Notes: a model not told the origin generated them from the sequence alone. Counted from the first letter of the stretch, positions 29,992 to 40,757 are shown. The stretch: DNA of 64,000 bases from Leptospira mayottensis 200901116 (GCF_000306675.2 NZ_CP024871.1:801001-865000), one strand, 5' to 3'. A program made the numbers and translations.

Positions 29992-30881
29992 ATGATAACA
30001 TCCATTACAGGTTTCTTTATACTATACCTTGGAATTTATGTGTACCGCATTCAACCTAGAGCGAAAATACAAAAGCATTTCTTATTTTTATGTGTAATGC
30101 TTTGCAGTTGGATGGTTGGATACGGTATGCGATTGTTGGTTCCAAATGAATATCGAGAAATATATTCGAACTGGATCTTATTGCCGATTCCATTTATTCC
30201 CTTATTTCTTGAAATCGTAGTTTATTCTATTGCTAAAATTAAATATTCAATGAATGCTTATCATACGATTATGATCTTCGTGCTGCTTCCGACATTTTCG
30301 ATCATCTCTTTTGCGGAGGTTATGCCCAGATAAATGATATGTCCGGCTATTCGTTTGTTCCTCTTTTTAACTACCATTTACTGACGATCTTTTGCTTTAT
30401 TTCAGTAATAAAGATTTCTTTTGATTTAAGTTTCATTATGCTTAGAAAGCGAGGCGATGAAAGAATCCGTTCTTTCTTGATGTTATCTGGAATCTTAATC
30501 GCTCTTCTATTCGCTATCATTTTTTGTTACATACTTCCTTTGAATAATATTTTCTTGGGTGTTTATTCCGCTTTTGGACTTTTGATATTCGCCATTCTTT
30601 GGTCTGTTGCGATTTTGCATTACGACGCATTCGAAATTAGAGAGTTGGTCATTGAAGGTGCTCCGACTCCGATTTTAAGTCGAATCTTTTCATTTTGCGT
30701 CTTGGGCTTATATCGTATTATGGATGGGCATGGCTATCATTTGAAACTTATTGCTTCGAAAGCTCTTGTCACTATGAATATTGCGGACAAACACTTTGAT
30801 TTAGCGGTTAGGTATCCCACTCTGGAACGTTTGGAGAGAGCGGAACTTGTAGCGAGCATTTACAATAGACGAATTCGATAA
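29992..30881 (+). pseudogene. 7TM putative receptor with a one-base frameshift
   Basis: Two frames, 29992-30333 (113 aa) and 30339-30881 (180 aa), together make a protein of the same size and layout as the 299-aa protein at 17293. Adding one C to the CCC run at 30325-30327 would join them smoothly (EVMPQINDMSGYS). The tail (DAFEIRELVIEG, RAELVASIYNRRIR) matches the remnant at 52958. The break is either genuine inactivation of the receptor or a sequencing slip. Confidence 0.6.
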
Positions 30882-31407
<526 letters not shown>

Positions 31408-32388
31408 TTGAAACGCCAAGATACAGAAAGTTTAGCAAAAGAAATCGCTTCTATCTTCGAATCCATTAGGGAAAATACATACAAAGGTGGGAATCGCTTT
31501 CTATTAACGGGACATTTGGAAATCGGAGGTTTATTGAATCGAGAGTTTAATTCCTACATAATGAATGAGAAAAGTAGACAGAGAATGAGAACTCTTACTG
31601 AGAAGATAGGCAAGGTAGTAAAATCGAACTTTTCGAAGCGAACCCTTTATTATGCGCTTAAATTTTACCAAGCATATCATGGAAAGAAGTTGGATTTTCG
31701 TTTGAGCTGGAGTCATTACAGGATTTTATCGGCCGTTTCAAATCTAACGACAAGAAAGAAGTTAGAAAAAGAAGCGGGCGAAAAAGGTTGGAGCAGAGAG
31801 CTGTTAGAGCGATATGCTCGTGAAAGCGGTTATTACGGCGGTTTGAAGTCTTTAAAGTGGAATCGCCCGAGTGGAGAGATTTATCATTATAAAATTGTAA
31901 AGAATGCGTTTAACCGACAAGAAAGACTTCGTATCGATTTGGGTTTTCGTTGTTACCGCGAATTGGATCTTAAAGGTTTTAAGGAAAGCGAAATCGTGCG
32001 ACTATCTTTTACAAAGAAAACCTGGAGTATTGACAAAGGGAATTCGGATTGTTTACTTTATCATTATCTTGGAATATTGGAAAGGGTCGTAGACGGAGAT
32101 ACTTTTGTCGCTCAAATGGACTTGGGTTTCGGTCTGACAGCCAGACAAAAGATTCGTTTACTTGGTATCAATGCTCCGGAATTGAACGGACCAGGTGGTG
32201 TTGAGGCTTTTGATTCTTTAAAGAAGAAACTAAAACCCGGAACCGGTCTTTTGATTAGAACGCACATACAAGATAAATATGGTCGTTATTTGGGGGATGT
32301 TTTGTATTTACCTGGCAAAGAATCGGACTATGAAACGTTACGCGCAAAAGGAATCCATTTGAATGAAGAACTTTCGTTCGAGAATTAA
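31408..32388 (+). CDS. DUF1016 N-terminal domain fused to SNase-type nuclease, second copy
   Basis: 326 aa from a TTG start. The architecture is that of the protein at 20427. Residues ~1-145 are DUF1016_N (LSWSHYRILSAVSNLTTRKK, KGWSRELLERYARES), followed by a linker with WNRPSGEIYHYKI. The SNase-type domain runs from about residue 225: VVDGDTFVA, RQKIRLLGINAPELNGPG, DKYGRYLGDVLYLP. It keeps more of the SNase active site than its paralogue (DGDT, the Arg, PE and YGR), with Asp40-Thr41 replaced by Asn-Ala. It lies directly upstream of the third toxin cassette, as its paralogue lies upstream of the second. Confidence 0.75.
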   Translation: MKRQDTESLAKEIASIFESIRENTYKGGNRFLLTGHLEIGGLLNREFNSYIMNEKSRQRMRTLTEKIGKVVKSNFSKRTLYYALKFYQAYHGKKLDFRLSWSHYRILSAVSNLTTRKKLEKEAGEKGWSRELLERYARESGYYGGLKSLKWNRPSGEIYHYKIVKNAFNRQERLRIDLGFRCYRELDLKGFKESEIVRLSFTKKTWSIDKGNSDCLLYHYLGILERVVDGDTFVAQMDLGFGLTARQKIRLLGINAPELNGPGGVEAFDSLKKKLKPGTGLLIRTHIQDKYGRYLGDVLYLPGKESDYETLRAKGIHLNEELSFEN

Positions 32389-32519
32389 CTTTAGAATCTT
32401 TAGTGAAAAAAGTCGTAAAATTATGTATTTTTTATCTTTAAACAAAGAAGAAATCAAGAGTCTGTTGACTTTAATCCATACTTAAATATTATGAATATAG
32501 TAAGAATAATACGTTATAT

Positions 32520-35500
32520 ATGTTAGTTGAAAAACCTTTATCATTGTTATCTGTTGAATTACAAAGCGGAACATTGATAAAGGTTTCAAAAATGCGAACC
32601 GGCGGTTCGCATTTTCTTTTTAACAACAAAACATCGATCCACGACCGCGAAAGCGATCGCAGTGGAAATCCTGCAATGCAACATGGATTGAATGAAGAAA
32701 TCGGAATATACGAAAAGATTGAAATGTTGCGTTGCAGATTGAAACGGAGAGCGCGGTTTTTCTTCGCGGAAGCGAAGAAAAATTCGTCCACTTTCCTCAG
32801 TCGTCTGAAAGCCGAAAACTATACCAAACAAATCGGGGTGGAAGAGAAAATAGCGGTGAAAGTGGACGGGAAGGTAGTGCTAGAAGAAAGAGAACAATTT
32901 ACCTCGAACTTACTAAAAAAGATCACCCAAACAACGAATGGAGAAACGATTGCATACAACGTAGAGACGAACATTTACAGAACGGTCCTCAACGATTACA
33001 TGGGAGAAAGCGGAGTAGTCTCGCAAATTTTTAACGCGGAACTACAACAAAGAGCCCAAGAACAAAAACAACAGTGGAATTTAAAAGAACAGGAATTCTA
33101 CGATTTAAAGAGCGATTGGATCCAGAACATATCGTATTTGAAACAAACGGGAACAAAAAGATGGGAAAACATGGTGCAGGAGTTTCAAGGAAAATGGAAA
33201 GACTGGAGAAACGACTTTAAAGCCCAACACGAAGCAAACCAAAAGATCTACTTAGACCGAATCGAAAGCACATTGGAAAAGAAAGAGACTTGGACCCAAA
33301 GTTTCCTCCAAAAGAGCAATGACCAAGCGGACGAGTTGACAATGAAAGAGATGTATGATTCGATTTCAGGAATTGTAACCTCGATGCAGGAGAATCTGCC
33401 TGCTGGAGTGAGTATGAACGTGAATGTAAACGATATACTCTCAAGCATTCTTTCTAAAAAGCCGGGAATTATTTCCGCAAGCCTTATTGAGAGAGCGTCG
33501 TCTATTGATACGAACTTCTTTTTAAACGAAGTGAAGAAATACAACTTCAATGATAGCGGATTAAAAGAACAATTCAAAGGATTGTTAAACGAAACGAACA
33601 AACTGAGTCAAAACCTAATCATATTACAAACCCTGGAATCTTTGAGGAATTTACCGGAAGTGTTTGCGAAGACGATCAAAGAGCAGAACGAATCGGTGGA
33701 CGATCAACTGAACCAAACGATGGCGTATGGAGGTTTTGCTAGATTGGGATCTGTATATGTAAGGACGATCAAAACGGCAAGCGGAGGGGACGAGGTTCAA
33801 ACCCTGGGAACGTATCAGAATTACAATTACAATCCTCCGACGGTATTTCCGGAAGTCAAAGATTCGAATGGGAAGAGTTGGGATCTTGGAAAGCCGGAGT
33901 TGTTAATTGATCATGAGAATGTTCCGAGTGCAAATGACCTAACGGTGATGGTCCGACTTGCGAAGAACAAGATGAGTGCGGAGTTTAAGAAAGTATTTAA
34001 TCCTGAGAAACAACACAACTACGAAGCGGAGAAGGGACTTTTTGATCCGAGTGAGGTTGAAGCTTCTTTCAATGATTATTTGGAAGGAGTGAGGAATGGT
34101 GACAGTGTATCTTGTATGGGTAAGTCAGCGGAACAATGCGCTCAGTCTGCGATGAACTCTGGATTTCTTGTGGGAGAAGTATCCGACGGAAGTTTTGGAG
34201 AAGCGCAGTTTTCCCAATTTTATGTAATCCTGAAGACGAAGAAGGAAATGGACAAGAGAAAGGGCAAGATGGATGCGGCCCGGCACAGAAAGTTGGGAGG
34301 AATGGGAAGATTTTACAATCAATTAGGAGCGATGGGAGAAGGATCCGTAGAGTTAGCGAAAGGAATAGGGAATGCAGTGATCTCTGGGGTGAAAGCAAGC
34401 TTGAAAGCGACTACAGACTTTAACGGTGCGAAGAAAGACCTGAGAGAAGCGGGCAAACAAAGTGAAAGAGCGCTGCAAGGTGCGTTGTATGCAATGTCGG
34501 GAGCCATGGACTTTGCACTGTTTGCAGCCGAGACTGTGACGGAACCGTTTGTGACCCTACTAACCCTTGGTATGGGAAACGAAACGATGAATGGCACGTT
34601 TGCGGAAGGGAACTACGAGTTAGCCAAGTTCAGAGATTCGAACAAAGCACAACGACATGTGAATGAGTTAGGAATGCGAACCGGAGCGGAGATGTATGCG
34701 AACGACGCCGTCCTAGACAAAGTAGTTACTACGACGTTAGCCGTAACTGGAATCGTGGGTGCGATCCTTACGTTTACTCCGTTTGCTCCGATCGGAGTTA
34801 GCCTGATGGCAATCTCTGCAATTGGAACTACGGGTTGGAAATCGTTTCGAGGAGCCTACGAAGGTGGTTCAGCCGGAATGCTTGCGGGAGTTGTATCAGG
34901 AATTGCAAACTCTGCCTTGGACTATACCACGGAAGGAGTGGTAGGAGTGAACCTGAGTTACAGTTACGCAAACGGATTTGGAGCTGGTGTGAGTATTGGT
35001 ACGGACAACAAGACGAAGTTAGGCGGTAGTATTGGTTTAAACTACAATTCTAAAAGCGGATCTTGGGGAGCCACTGCGGGTTTAAAAGTAGGTCTTGGTG
35101 GAACGGATAGCCAAGGTAACTTTTCGAACTGGGCTGAAGCCGGTGTCCATGTGAATAACATAGGTCGTGAGAATCAATCGCAAGGAGTGAGTGCAAACAT
35201 CCGAGGTCAATACAACGAAAAGAATGGTTTGTATGGCAGCTTGGGTCTTAGTTATGATACGAAAGCCGGTTACGGTGCTTCGATTGGTCTTACGTCTCAG
35301 TTTGGTCCTATGAGCGTAACTCCCTCTTGGACAGTTTCGGAATACGGTGGTTTGAGTAGTGATGTTCAATACGGTTTTGATCGTAATCTTTTTAACAAGA
35401 CAAACAATCCGGATCACGCTTCTGCAAATCGTAATTTGTTAAGCGACATTTTTGACGGGATGAGTGGTTTGGCGAGCGGGTTTGGCCGTGGTGCTAAGTC

Positions 35501-36470
35501 AGCTTGGGACGGTATGGCCGGTGCTGTGGGTGGTCTCAATGGCGAAAACCTTTCAAACGGCTGGAATGCGATCAAGAATGCGTTGTTTGGTGGTGGGGAT
35601 CTTTTTGCGAGAACTGCTACGAATGGCAATATTTACAGGCAATCAGACGGATCGCTGACGGATAGCAATGGAAATCGATTTGTGTTGGATGGAAATGGAA
35701 ATCTAATACCAGAAGATGAAAATCTTATTCTTGTGGGTAAAACTGGTAAGAAAAATGGTAAGTATGATTCAAACTCAAAAACAAGATATCTTGATCGTCA
35801 ATCTAATATAGCGGGACAATTGGAAAACGAATCACAAGGATATATTAAACAAGCGTTAACTAAGTTTTTTGGGGAACTTTCTAATGAAGTAACGAATGCG
35901 GAATCAATCAAATATCAGAAGAAAATTTCGGATATGATTAAGAGTGGAGAATTTGATAAGGCAATTCTAAGTCCAATCGACGATTCTGAAGACTTTGATG
36001 GTCAGATGAGTGATCTAAATGAAGCGAGGGAAAAGGTATTAGACCAATATGACGAATATTATAATAATCAAAATTTACCTCTGGGAAACAATGGAATCTT
36101 TACAGATGCTTTGAATTTTGTTTATAACTTATTCGGTAAATCTTCTGGAAACGTAAGAGAATTGTTGATGAATACCATTGAGTCCGGTATGGAAACTGGG
36201 ATGTCGGCTTCAACAAGAGAGCAAAGGCAAAAAGGTTTGATTAAATTAGCCGAATCTACAGCTGGCGGAGGATTCCAAGGTGATATTGGAGAAGCAATGA
36301 GAAATTTTGATTTAAAAAATAGAGACGGTTCTTGGATGAATGGAGGAAACCAATATGATGCAACGAATCAACAATATAGAGCGCTTTCATCCCCGCTTTC
36401 GAACTATGAAAAAATGTTCGTATTACAAATGTATGTATTACGGAAACAGGAGTTAAATAGATTGTATTAA
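32520..36470 (+). CDS. Orphan toxin cassette 3: giant-protein C-terminal body with a variant of the first tip
   Basis: 1,316 codons. The start is uncertain: the first ~95 codons are intergenic hairpins and the junction repeat, and the ATG at 32676 corresponds to 21811 in the second copy. From AAAGCC at 32808 it follows the body of the giant protein. Like the second copy it carries an extra ~30-residue linker (GMAGAVGGLNGENLSNG) before FGGGD. The tip starts identical to the giant protein's (GNIYRQ, LTDSNGNRFVLDGN) up to about SDLNEA (36025), then diverges to a related sequence ending LRKQELNRLY. The lipoprotein behind it diverges in step. There is no signal or N-terminal carrier, so it is likely unexpressed or used as a recombination donor. 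Confidence 0.7.
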   Translation: MLVEKPLSLLSVELQSGTLIKVSKMRTGGSHFLFNNKTSIHDRESDRSGNPAMQHGLNEEIGIYEKIEMLRCRLKRRARFFFAEAKKNSSTFLSRLKAENYTKQIGVEEKIAVKVDGKVVLEEREQFTSNLLKKITQTTNGETIAYNVETNIYRTVLNDYMGESGVVSQIFNAELQQRAQEQKQQWNLKEQEFYDLKSDWIQNISYLKQTGTKRWENMVQEFQGKWKDWRNDFKAQHEANQKIYLDRIESTLEKKETWTQSFLQKSNDQADELTMKEMYDSISGIVTSMQENLPAGVSMNVNVNDILSSILSKKPGIISASLIERASSIDTNFFLNEVKKYNFNDSGLKEQFKGLLNETNKLSQNLIILQTLESLRNLPEVFAKTIKEQNESVDDQLNQTMAYGGFARLGSVYVRTIKTASGGDEVQTLGTYQNYNYNPPTVFPEVKDSNGKSWDLGKPELLIDHENVPSANDLTVMVRLAKNKMSAEFKKVFNPEKQHNYEAEKGLFDPSEVEASFNDYLEGVRNGDSVSCMGKSAEQCAQSAMNSGFLVGEVSDGSFGEAQFSQFYVILKTKKEMDKRKGKMDAARHRKLGGMGRFYNQLGAMGEGSVELAKGIGNAVISGVKASLKATTDFNGAKKDLREAGKQSERALQGALYAMSGAMDFALFAAETVTEPFVTLLTLGMGNETMNGTFAEGNYELAKFRDSNKAQRHVNELGMRTGAEMYANDAVLDKVVTTTLAVTGIVGAILTFTPFAPIGVSLMAISAIGTTGWKSFRGAYEGGSAGMLAGVVSGIANSALDYTTEGVVGVNLSYSYANGFGAGVSIGTDNKTKLGGSIGLNYNSKSGSWGATAGLKVGLGGTDSQGNFSNWAEAGVHVNNIGRENQSQGVSANIRGQYNEKNGLYGSLGLSYDTKAGYGASIGLTSQFGPMSVTPSWTVSEYGGLSSDVQYGFDRNLFNKTNNPDHASANRNLLSDIFDGMSGLASGFGRGAKSAWDGMAGAVGGLNGENLSNGWNAIKNALFGGGDLFARTATNGNIYRQSDGSLTDSNGNRFVLDGNGNLIPEDENLILVGKTGKKNGKYDSNSKTRYLDRQSNIAGQLENESQGYIKQALTKFFGELSNEVTNAESIKYQKKISDMIKSGEFDKAILSPIDDSEDFDGQMSDLNEAREKVLDQYDEYYNNQNLPLGNNGIFTDALNFVYNLFGKSSGNVRELLMNTIESGMETGMSASTREQRQKGLIKLAESTAGGGFQGDIGEAMRNFDLKNRDGSWMNGGNQYDATNQQYRALSSPLSNYEKMFVLQMYVLRKQELNRLY
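32532..32615. repeat. Two inverted repeats upstream of the third junction repeat
   Basis: AAACCTTTATCA (32532-32543) pairs with TGATAAAGGTTT (32575-32586). Directly after comes AAAATGCGAACC-GGC-GGTTCGCATTTT (32589-32615), a perfect 12-bp stem followed by CTTTTT. The second could end transcription before the cassette. Confidence 0.55.
32632..32811 (+). repeat. Junction repeat, copy B, upstream of the third toxin cassette
   Basis: It is nearly identical to copy A from CATCGATCCACGACC to the AAAGCC boundary with the toxin body (32808). Both the 14-bp inverted repeat and the terminal hairpin are kept. Confidence 0.7.
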
Positions 36471-36495
36471 ATATTGCGTATTGTAAAAAAGTCAG

Positions 36496-37152
36496 ATGAG
36501 TAGAATTGTTTTTTTCTCTTTAATCTTTTGTTTGTCTTTTTGTAGAGAGAGGGTTATGTTTTCAACGGATGACTCTGTTGCTTATAGAGTCATCTTTGAA
36601 GGAAAAATAAAAAAAATCGGCAAAATCTACCCTGATTTTCCTTTAGTTGTGAAAACTGATTTTCTTCCGAATTATGAAATGGTTGACAGATTTTTAGATA
36701 AAGAGCTGTTTAACGAGAGTTTTTTCACTTTCGCAAAGGGCTTGGTGAAGAAAGAAATTAATGTAAGTTCTTACCGCTTATTTTATAATAGAGGGGAAAA
36801 AACTGCATTTTCAAGATCTCCTTATATGTGGATATTAGTATATGCTGATAAGGCCGCTTTGATTAGAGCCGGTTATATATCACAGAGAACAAGGGAGGAG
36901 CCATTTATTGGTGCAAAATACTGGATTTGTAATTTTGATAATTCAGACATCCAAGAAACTAAATTCGTGAATTGCAAAAAAGGGGAAAAACGTTCCGAGC
37001 TTGATACTTCGTTTGTTCCTTTGGTTAGTGAAGTTAAAGATGATGGCCAACCCGACATTGTTTGTACCAACCTTGCCGAGAGTGAAATCACCTGTAATTC
37101 AGAAGGATCCAATTATATTGGAATTAAAAGTGATAAATTTTATATTCGTTAA
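36496..37152 (+). CDS. Lipoprotein-like protein, candidate immunity partner of cassette 3
   Basis: 218 aa, 25 bases behind the third toxin cassette. It is homologous along its whole length to the lipoprotein at 14459 (shared VMFSTD, GKIYPDFPLVVKTD, PYMWILVYADKAALIR, GAKYWIC) but clearly diverged, except for an identical last ~20 codons. The signal ends LSFC with a Cys at residue 16, consistent with a lipoprotein. Co-divergence with the tip supports a specific partner; activity is not known. Confidence 0.65.
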   Translation: MSRIVFFSLIFCLSFCRERVMFSTDDSVAYRVIFEGKIKKIGKIYPDFPLVVKTDFLPNYEMVDRFLDKELFNESFFTFAKGLVKKEINVSSYRLFYNRGEKTAFSRSPYMWILVYADKAALIRAGYISQRTREEPFIGAKYWICNFDNSDIQETKFVNCKKGEKRSELDTSFVPLVSEVKDDGQPDIVCTNLAESEITCNSEGSNYIGIKSDKFYIR

Positions 37153-37224
37153 CAATAATGTAGCGCAGTGCAGAATCCACAGCAAAAGATTAGAAATCCG
37201 AACACAAAGCTGTAATCCTGATTT

Positions 37225-37503
37225 TTAAGAATCTATGTCTTTGAAAGAATCCGATTGTGTCTTTGACTTTTGTGGAATCGTAAGACTTGAACTTTCGTTT
37301 AAAAAAATTTCCTTTTTAAGCCGTCGAGGAGATTTACCAGTAAATTTAATACAAGCTCTGTGAAACGAAGAAGCGGAATTAAAACCGCATTCGAGAGCGA
37401 TATTTAGAAGATTATAATTCGCGTTTATACGCATCATAACTTTGACTTCGTTGATTCTATGGAATTGCAGGAAATCAGTAAAACTCATATTCAAATATCG
37501 ATT
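37225..37503 (-). pseudogene. AraC-type regulator, 3' fragment
   Basis: Only the last ~90 codons (second helix-turn-helix, [18 protein letters not shown]) of a copy of the gene at 15191 remain. The match breaks sharply at about 37504 in the middle of the AraC domain, just before a Rpn-type nuclease gene. The block 37085-37503 corresponds to 15051-15470. Confidence 0.7.
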
Positions 37504-37604
37504 CGGCGTTATCAGTAATCCTGTGTAAATGCTTTTTCATTCAAAGGTTCTTTTTCCATAAAAGGCATTGACTCCAGAGCGTGGTGACTTCAAAGATTTA
37601 GAGC

Positions 37605-38477
37605 ATGAACTTTTTGCCTTTAACGTCGGATTGGATGTTTAAGACGTTGTTCGTGAAAGAACCGAAACTCCTGATATCGATGTTGAACAGCGTGATTTTT
37701 ACGAATCAAGAACACAGGATCCAGGAGTTAACGATTCTAAATCCGGAGCTAACGGGTCCTTCAGCGAAGGACAAACGTTCGTATCTGGATATACGTGCCA
37801 AGGATGAGACTGGTAGAATCTTCCATGTTGAAATCCAAGTGGCGCACGAGAATTCGTTTGTAAAACGGAGCTTGTATTACCTTTCTGGACTAATTCGGGA
37901 TCAATTGAAATCTGGGGAAGGCTATAGCGATTTGAAGGCGGTATATCAGGTGAATATAGTTGACTTTAATTTAATCCCGAGTGAGAATTATCACAGTAAG
38001 TTCAAATTTCGCGAAGAGAGTAACCCGGAAATTACTTTAACGGACGAATTGGAAATTCATTATATAGAGTTACCAAAGTTGACAGAAGAGGATCATTTGC
38101 GGTTGCTACGTGAAGGGAGCGATTTGTATCGTTGGATGTATTTGTTCAAACATACGTCGGAATTAACGGAGGAAGAGATGAGTATCTTAGTGGACAAGAC
38201 GCCTGATCTGAGTAAAGCGTTTACGATCTTGGAACAATATTCGAATGATCCCAAGAAACGTAAAGAAATAGAAGAGAAACTCAAATCGGATCGGGACTAT
38301 GTGTATGACTTAGCGGCTCGTTTTGAAGCTGGCGAACGCCAAGGAATCGAGAAAGGCGAGTTTAAAAAGGCTTTAGAAGCGGCTCGCAAGATGCTTGCGG
38401 AAGGGATCAAACTCGATGTGGTTCTGCGAGTCACCGGCCTAACGGAGAAGGACCTTGGAGATCACGGTATTCGTTGA
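37605..38477 (+). CDS. Rpn-type recombination-promoting nuclease / PD-(D/E)XK transposase-like protein
   Basis: 290 aa. The N-terminal ~200 residues match the Rpn (PDDEXK_2) pattern: [14 protein letters not shown], the active-site strand pair [20 protein letters not shown] (Asp and Glu-x-Gln), and [11 protein letters not shown] helical tail with [14 protein letters not shown] and a short C-terminal motif LRVTGL-EKDLG is typical of this family. Rpn proteins are DNA endonucleases that raise recombination. Its insertion coincides with the cut AraC gene, which fits a role in rearranging this region. Confidence 0.8.
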   Translation: MNFLPLTSDWMFKTLFVKEPKLLISMLNSVIFTNQEHRIQELTILNPELTGPSAKDKRSYLDIRAKDETGRIFHVEIQVAHENSFVKRSLYYLSGLIRDQLKSGEGYSDLKAVYQVNIVDFNLIPSENYHSKFKFREESNPEITLTDELEIHYIELPKLTEEDHLRLLREGSDLYRWMYLFKHTSELTEEEMSILVDKTPDLSKAFTILEQYSNDPKKRKEIEEKLKSDRDYVYDLAARFEAGERQGIEKGEFKKALEAARKMLAEGIKLDVVLRVTGLTEKDLGDHGIR

Positions 38478-38534
38478 GTAGTGAGAAAAAATTTTTCAAA
38501 CCTTCATCTTTATTTGACAAAACTGGTGTATAGG

Positions 38535-39020
38535 CAACTCTTTGATGTATCAAAGAGTTGGTTCTAAATTCTTAAAGTCTCCTTCCATTTTTCCTTTCAA
38601 ATTACAAAAACAAACCCGAACTGCACGGCTGTGCGAAGCAGTGGAAAATCCATGTTACCTAATGGGTATTAGGTGATTTTAACTCTTGACACAAATCACA
38701 AGATTGTGTAGTTTTGCCGTGCAAGAATCTACACCAAAGGTAGAAAGCTGGTTCCGGAAAACCGGAGTGTCGTTTAAAAAAGTAAAATGATAAGATGACA
38801 CCTTCACGGAGATCGGATAAAAAAAAGACCAGCAACTTAAAGTTAGCTGGTGCTGATTGCTTTTAAGGTTTTGGGACAAGTTCTTTGTATAAATCCGTAA
38901 GTTTTCAGATAAAAAAGATAACGTGTTGAAAGATTAGAAATCCGAACGAGAATTTATAATTCTGATTTTAAAGACCTACGTTTTTGAAAGAATCCGATTG
39001 AATTTCTTTTTTAAGTTCCC
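38535..39020. repeat. Composite of intergenic repeats
   Basis: It begins with the hairpin CAACTCTTTGA-TGTA-TCAAAGAGTTG (38535-38560), continues as the ~200-bp repeat seen at 21480, then a long copy of the dispersed repeat from 38719 that runs into the last bases of an AraC gene end. It breaks at about 39020, where toxin-tip coding sequence starts abruptly. No gene is intact here. Confidence 0.55.
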
Positions 39021-39023
39021 GAT

Positions 39024-39334
39024 GTAATCCGCGGAGAACATGGAGATGGTGCGACTAAATATTTATGGACGATTGACAACCGTGGGATAAACATCGCCTT
39101 GGAAAAAACGCCATTCCAACGCTAAGAGGTAATATCGTTCATTCCAATATTAGTTCTCAGGCTTCTATTGGCGGAGAGGCCTGGTTTGGACCAAATAATT
39201 CAGTCACTATAAATGCGGGTTCTGGAAGATATGGTGATAGATCGGGAATTAGTTCAGCGCAATGGAATGCAGCTGTAAAATATTGGAAATCACTCGGATA
39301 TAACGTAAATCCGATAGCGTTTGGATCAAGATAG
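39024..39334 (+). pseudogene. Orphan toxin C-terminal tip, frameshifted
   Basis: Reading VIRGEHGDGATKYLWTIDN, then after a one-base shift GGEAWFGPNNSVTINAGSGR and WNAAVKYWKSLGYNVNPIAF, ending at TAG 39332-39334. This resembles the C-terminal tip of known polymorphic toxins (Rhs/WapA type, a domain with a conserved INAGSGR motif and a KYWxSLGY helix). The shift is near the CC at 39116-39117. There is no start codon or carrier; only the tip is left. Confidence 0.55.
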
Positions 39335-39343
39335 GAGGAGAAA

Positions 39344-39519
39344 GTGAAATTTTGGCAATTAGTTTCAGTTGCACAAGGTAAAAACGATAATATAATTTCC
39401 GTTGCTAAGGAAAAAACGAATGGCTAATTTTTAAACAATGGATTGAAGGCTTCGAGTCTATTGTCAAGAATCAAGAGCGAGCTAAACTTGATTTCGAAAT
39501 GCCAGAGGATTTATTTTAA
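39344..39519 (+). pseudogene. Small candidate immunity gene remnant
   Basis: A strong AGGAGG stands before a GTG at 39344, 10 bases after the toxin-tip stop. The frame reads KFWQLVSVAQGKNDNIIS and stops early at GGC-TAA; a shift would continue KQWIEGFESIVKNQERAKLD to 39519. A small gene right behind a toxin tip is the normal place for immunity. A further fragment (DAYKKYGGEKLEEAIEFG, near 39630) may be its continuation or another remnant. Confidence 0.4.
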
Positions 39520-39896
39520 ATGTTTTAAAAAATATAAATTTCAATTTTTATTTTTCAAATGGTAGCTTTCGAATGATGATGAATCTATTTCGATCATAGA
39601 CGCATATAAAAAATATGGTGGAGAGAAACTTGAAGAAGCTATCGAGTTTGGTTCGGTATCGGTGTTATAGCACAAAAATAATGACTTGCACGGAATCCCC
39701 TTGCATAACCCATCATAGCAAAGGTAGAAAAGTTGACTCTGGAAAACGGGAATGTGGCTTGAAAATATAAAATGATAAGAAGGGCAGGTAGTATTGGAAA
39801 TGTATACACTGAGTAAGTGAGTGTCCGATATTATGAAGTACGTAGATAACAATTTCTATAAGATTTCAGATCGAGCTGTTTCTTCCGGTGTAGCAG

Positions 39897-40508
39897 ATGA
39901 TTACAAAATATATTAGAAATTGGTTGATAGCAGGAGCGGTTGTGTTGGCCGCTTTTTATTATATACCTAGAATCAATTTTAGTTGTATTGAAGGGGATTG
40001 TTATTCCGGGGAAGGTGTTTATACTTACAATAATACCTATTATTACGGTAGTTTTCAAAAGGGGTATAGACATGGATATGGGATGGAGAAATATCCAGGA
40101 GGATGTACATATTATGGTTTTTTTGAAGGCGGTCACAAACAACATTACGGATCTTATGTATGTGAAAAGGATAACTACTCTTTTACAACGTTTTGGAATA
40201 ACGGAGGATACCATTCTACGGTTTTCTATACTTGTGGCAACAAAACATACTATGGGAAGTGGGCTGGATTTCGCGGAACTTTAATATGTATTTCTGGTGA
40301 TTGTGAAAATGGGGTTGGAAAAGCTATTTTACCGTTTAAAAAAATTATTCAGTCAGGCAAATTTACCAGCAGCAATTTATACGGTCATGGAGAAGAGATC
40401 GATGCTTGCACTGGTAAGATTTTGTATAAGGGAAAGTTTATACATTCGCATAAGGAAAAAGATTATGATGCAGAAGCGCATAAGCCGGTTCAGGGATTGG
40501 ATTATTGA
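39897..40508 (+). CDS. Membrane-anchored MORN-repeat protein
   Basis: 203 aa. An N-terminal membrane segment (WLIAGAVVLAAFYYI) is followed by INFSCIEGDCYSGEGVY, the same layout as the protein at 25619 (FHCIQGNCRSGIGV), and about three MORN-like repeats (GSFQKGYRHGYGMEKY, GKFTSSNLYGHGEEI). No intact toxin tip lies in front of it now, so it may be an orphan immunity gene left after rearrangement. The junction repeat copy C follows 52 bases later. Confidence 0.6.
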   Translation: MITKYIRNWLIAGAVVLAAFYYIPRINFSCIEGDCYSGEGVYTYNNTYYYGSFQKGYRHGYGMEKYPGGCTYYGFFEGGHKQHYGSYVCEKDNYSFTTFWNNGGYHSTVFYTCGNKTYYGKWAGFRGTLICISGDCENGVGKAILPFKKIIQSGKFTSSNLYGHGEEIDACTGKILYKGKFIHSHKEKDYDAEAHKPVQGLDY

Positions 40509-40560
40509 GGTGTAGGACCCGCGGTGAATCCATTGTCATTTATTGAATTAAAAAGCCTGG

Positions 40561-40757
40561 CATCGACCCACGACCGCGAAAGCGATCGTAGTGGAAATCC
40601 TGCAATGCAACATGGATTGAATGAAGAGACTGTAATATACGAAAAGATTAAAATGTTGCGTTGCAGATTGAAGCGGAGAGCGCGGTCCAGCCTTTGTAAA
40701 CAAAGGCTGGATTCGCCATTCAGCTCTCAGTATCTGTCTTCAGCCCTCTGAACGCAC
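40561..40757 (+). repeat. Junction repeat, copy C, with a changed hairpin
   Basis: It starts CATCGACCCACGACC. The 14-bp inverted repeat is at 40600-40613 and 40653-40666. The terminal hairpin has a quite different sequence from copies A and B but still pairs: CCAGCCTTTG-TAAA-CAAAGGCTGG (40687-40710). A slice of the toxin body follows from about 40758. Confidence 0.65.
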
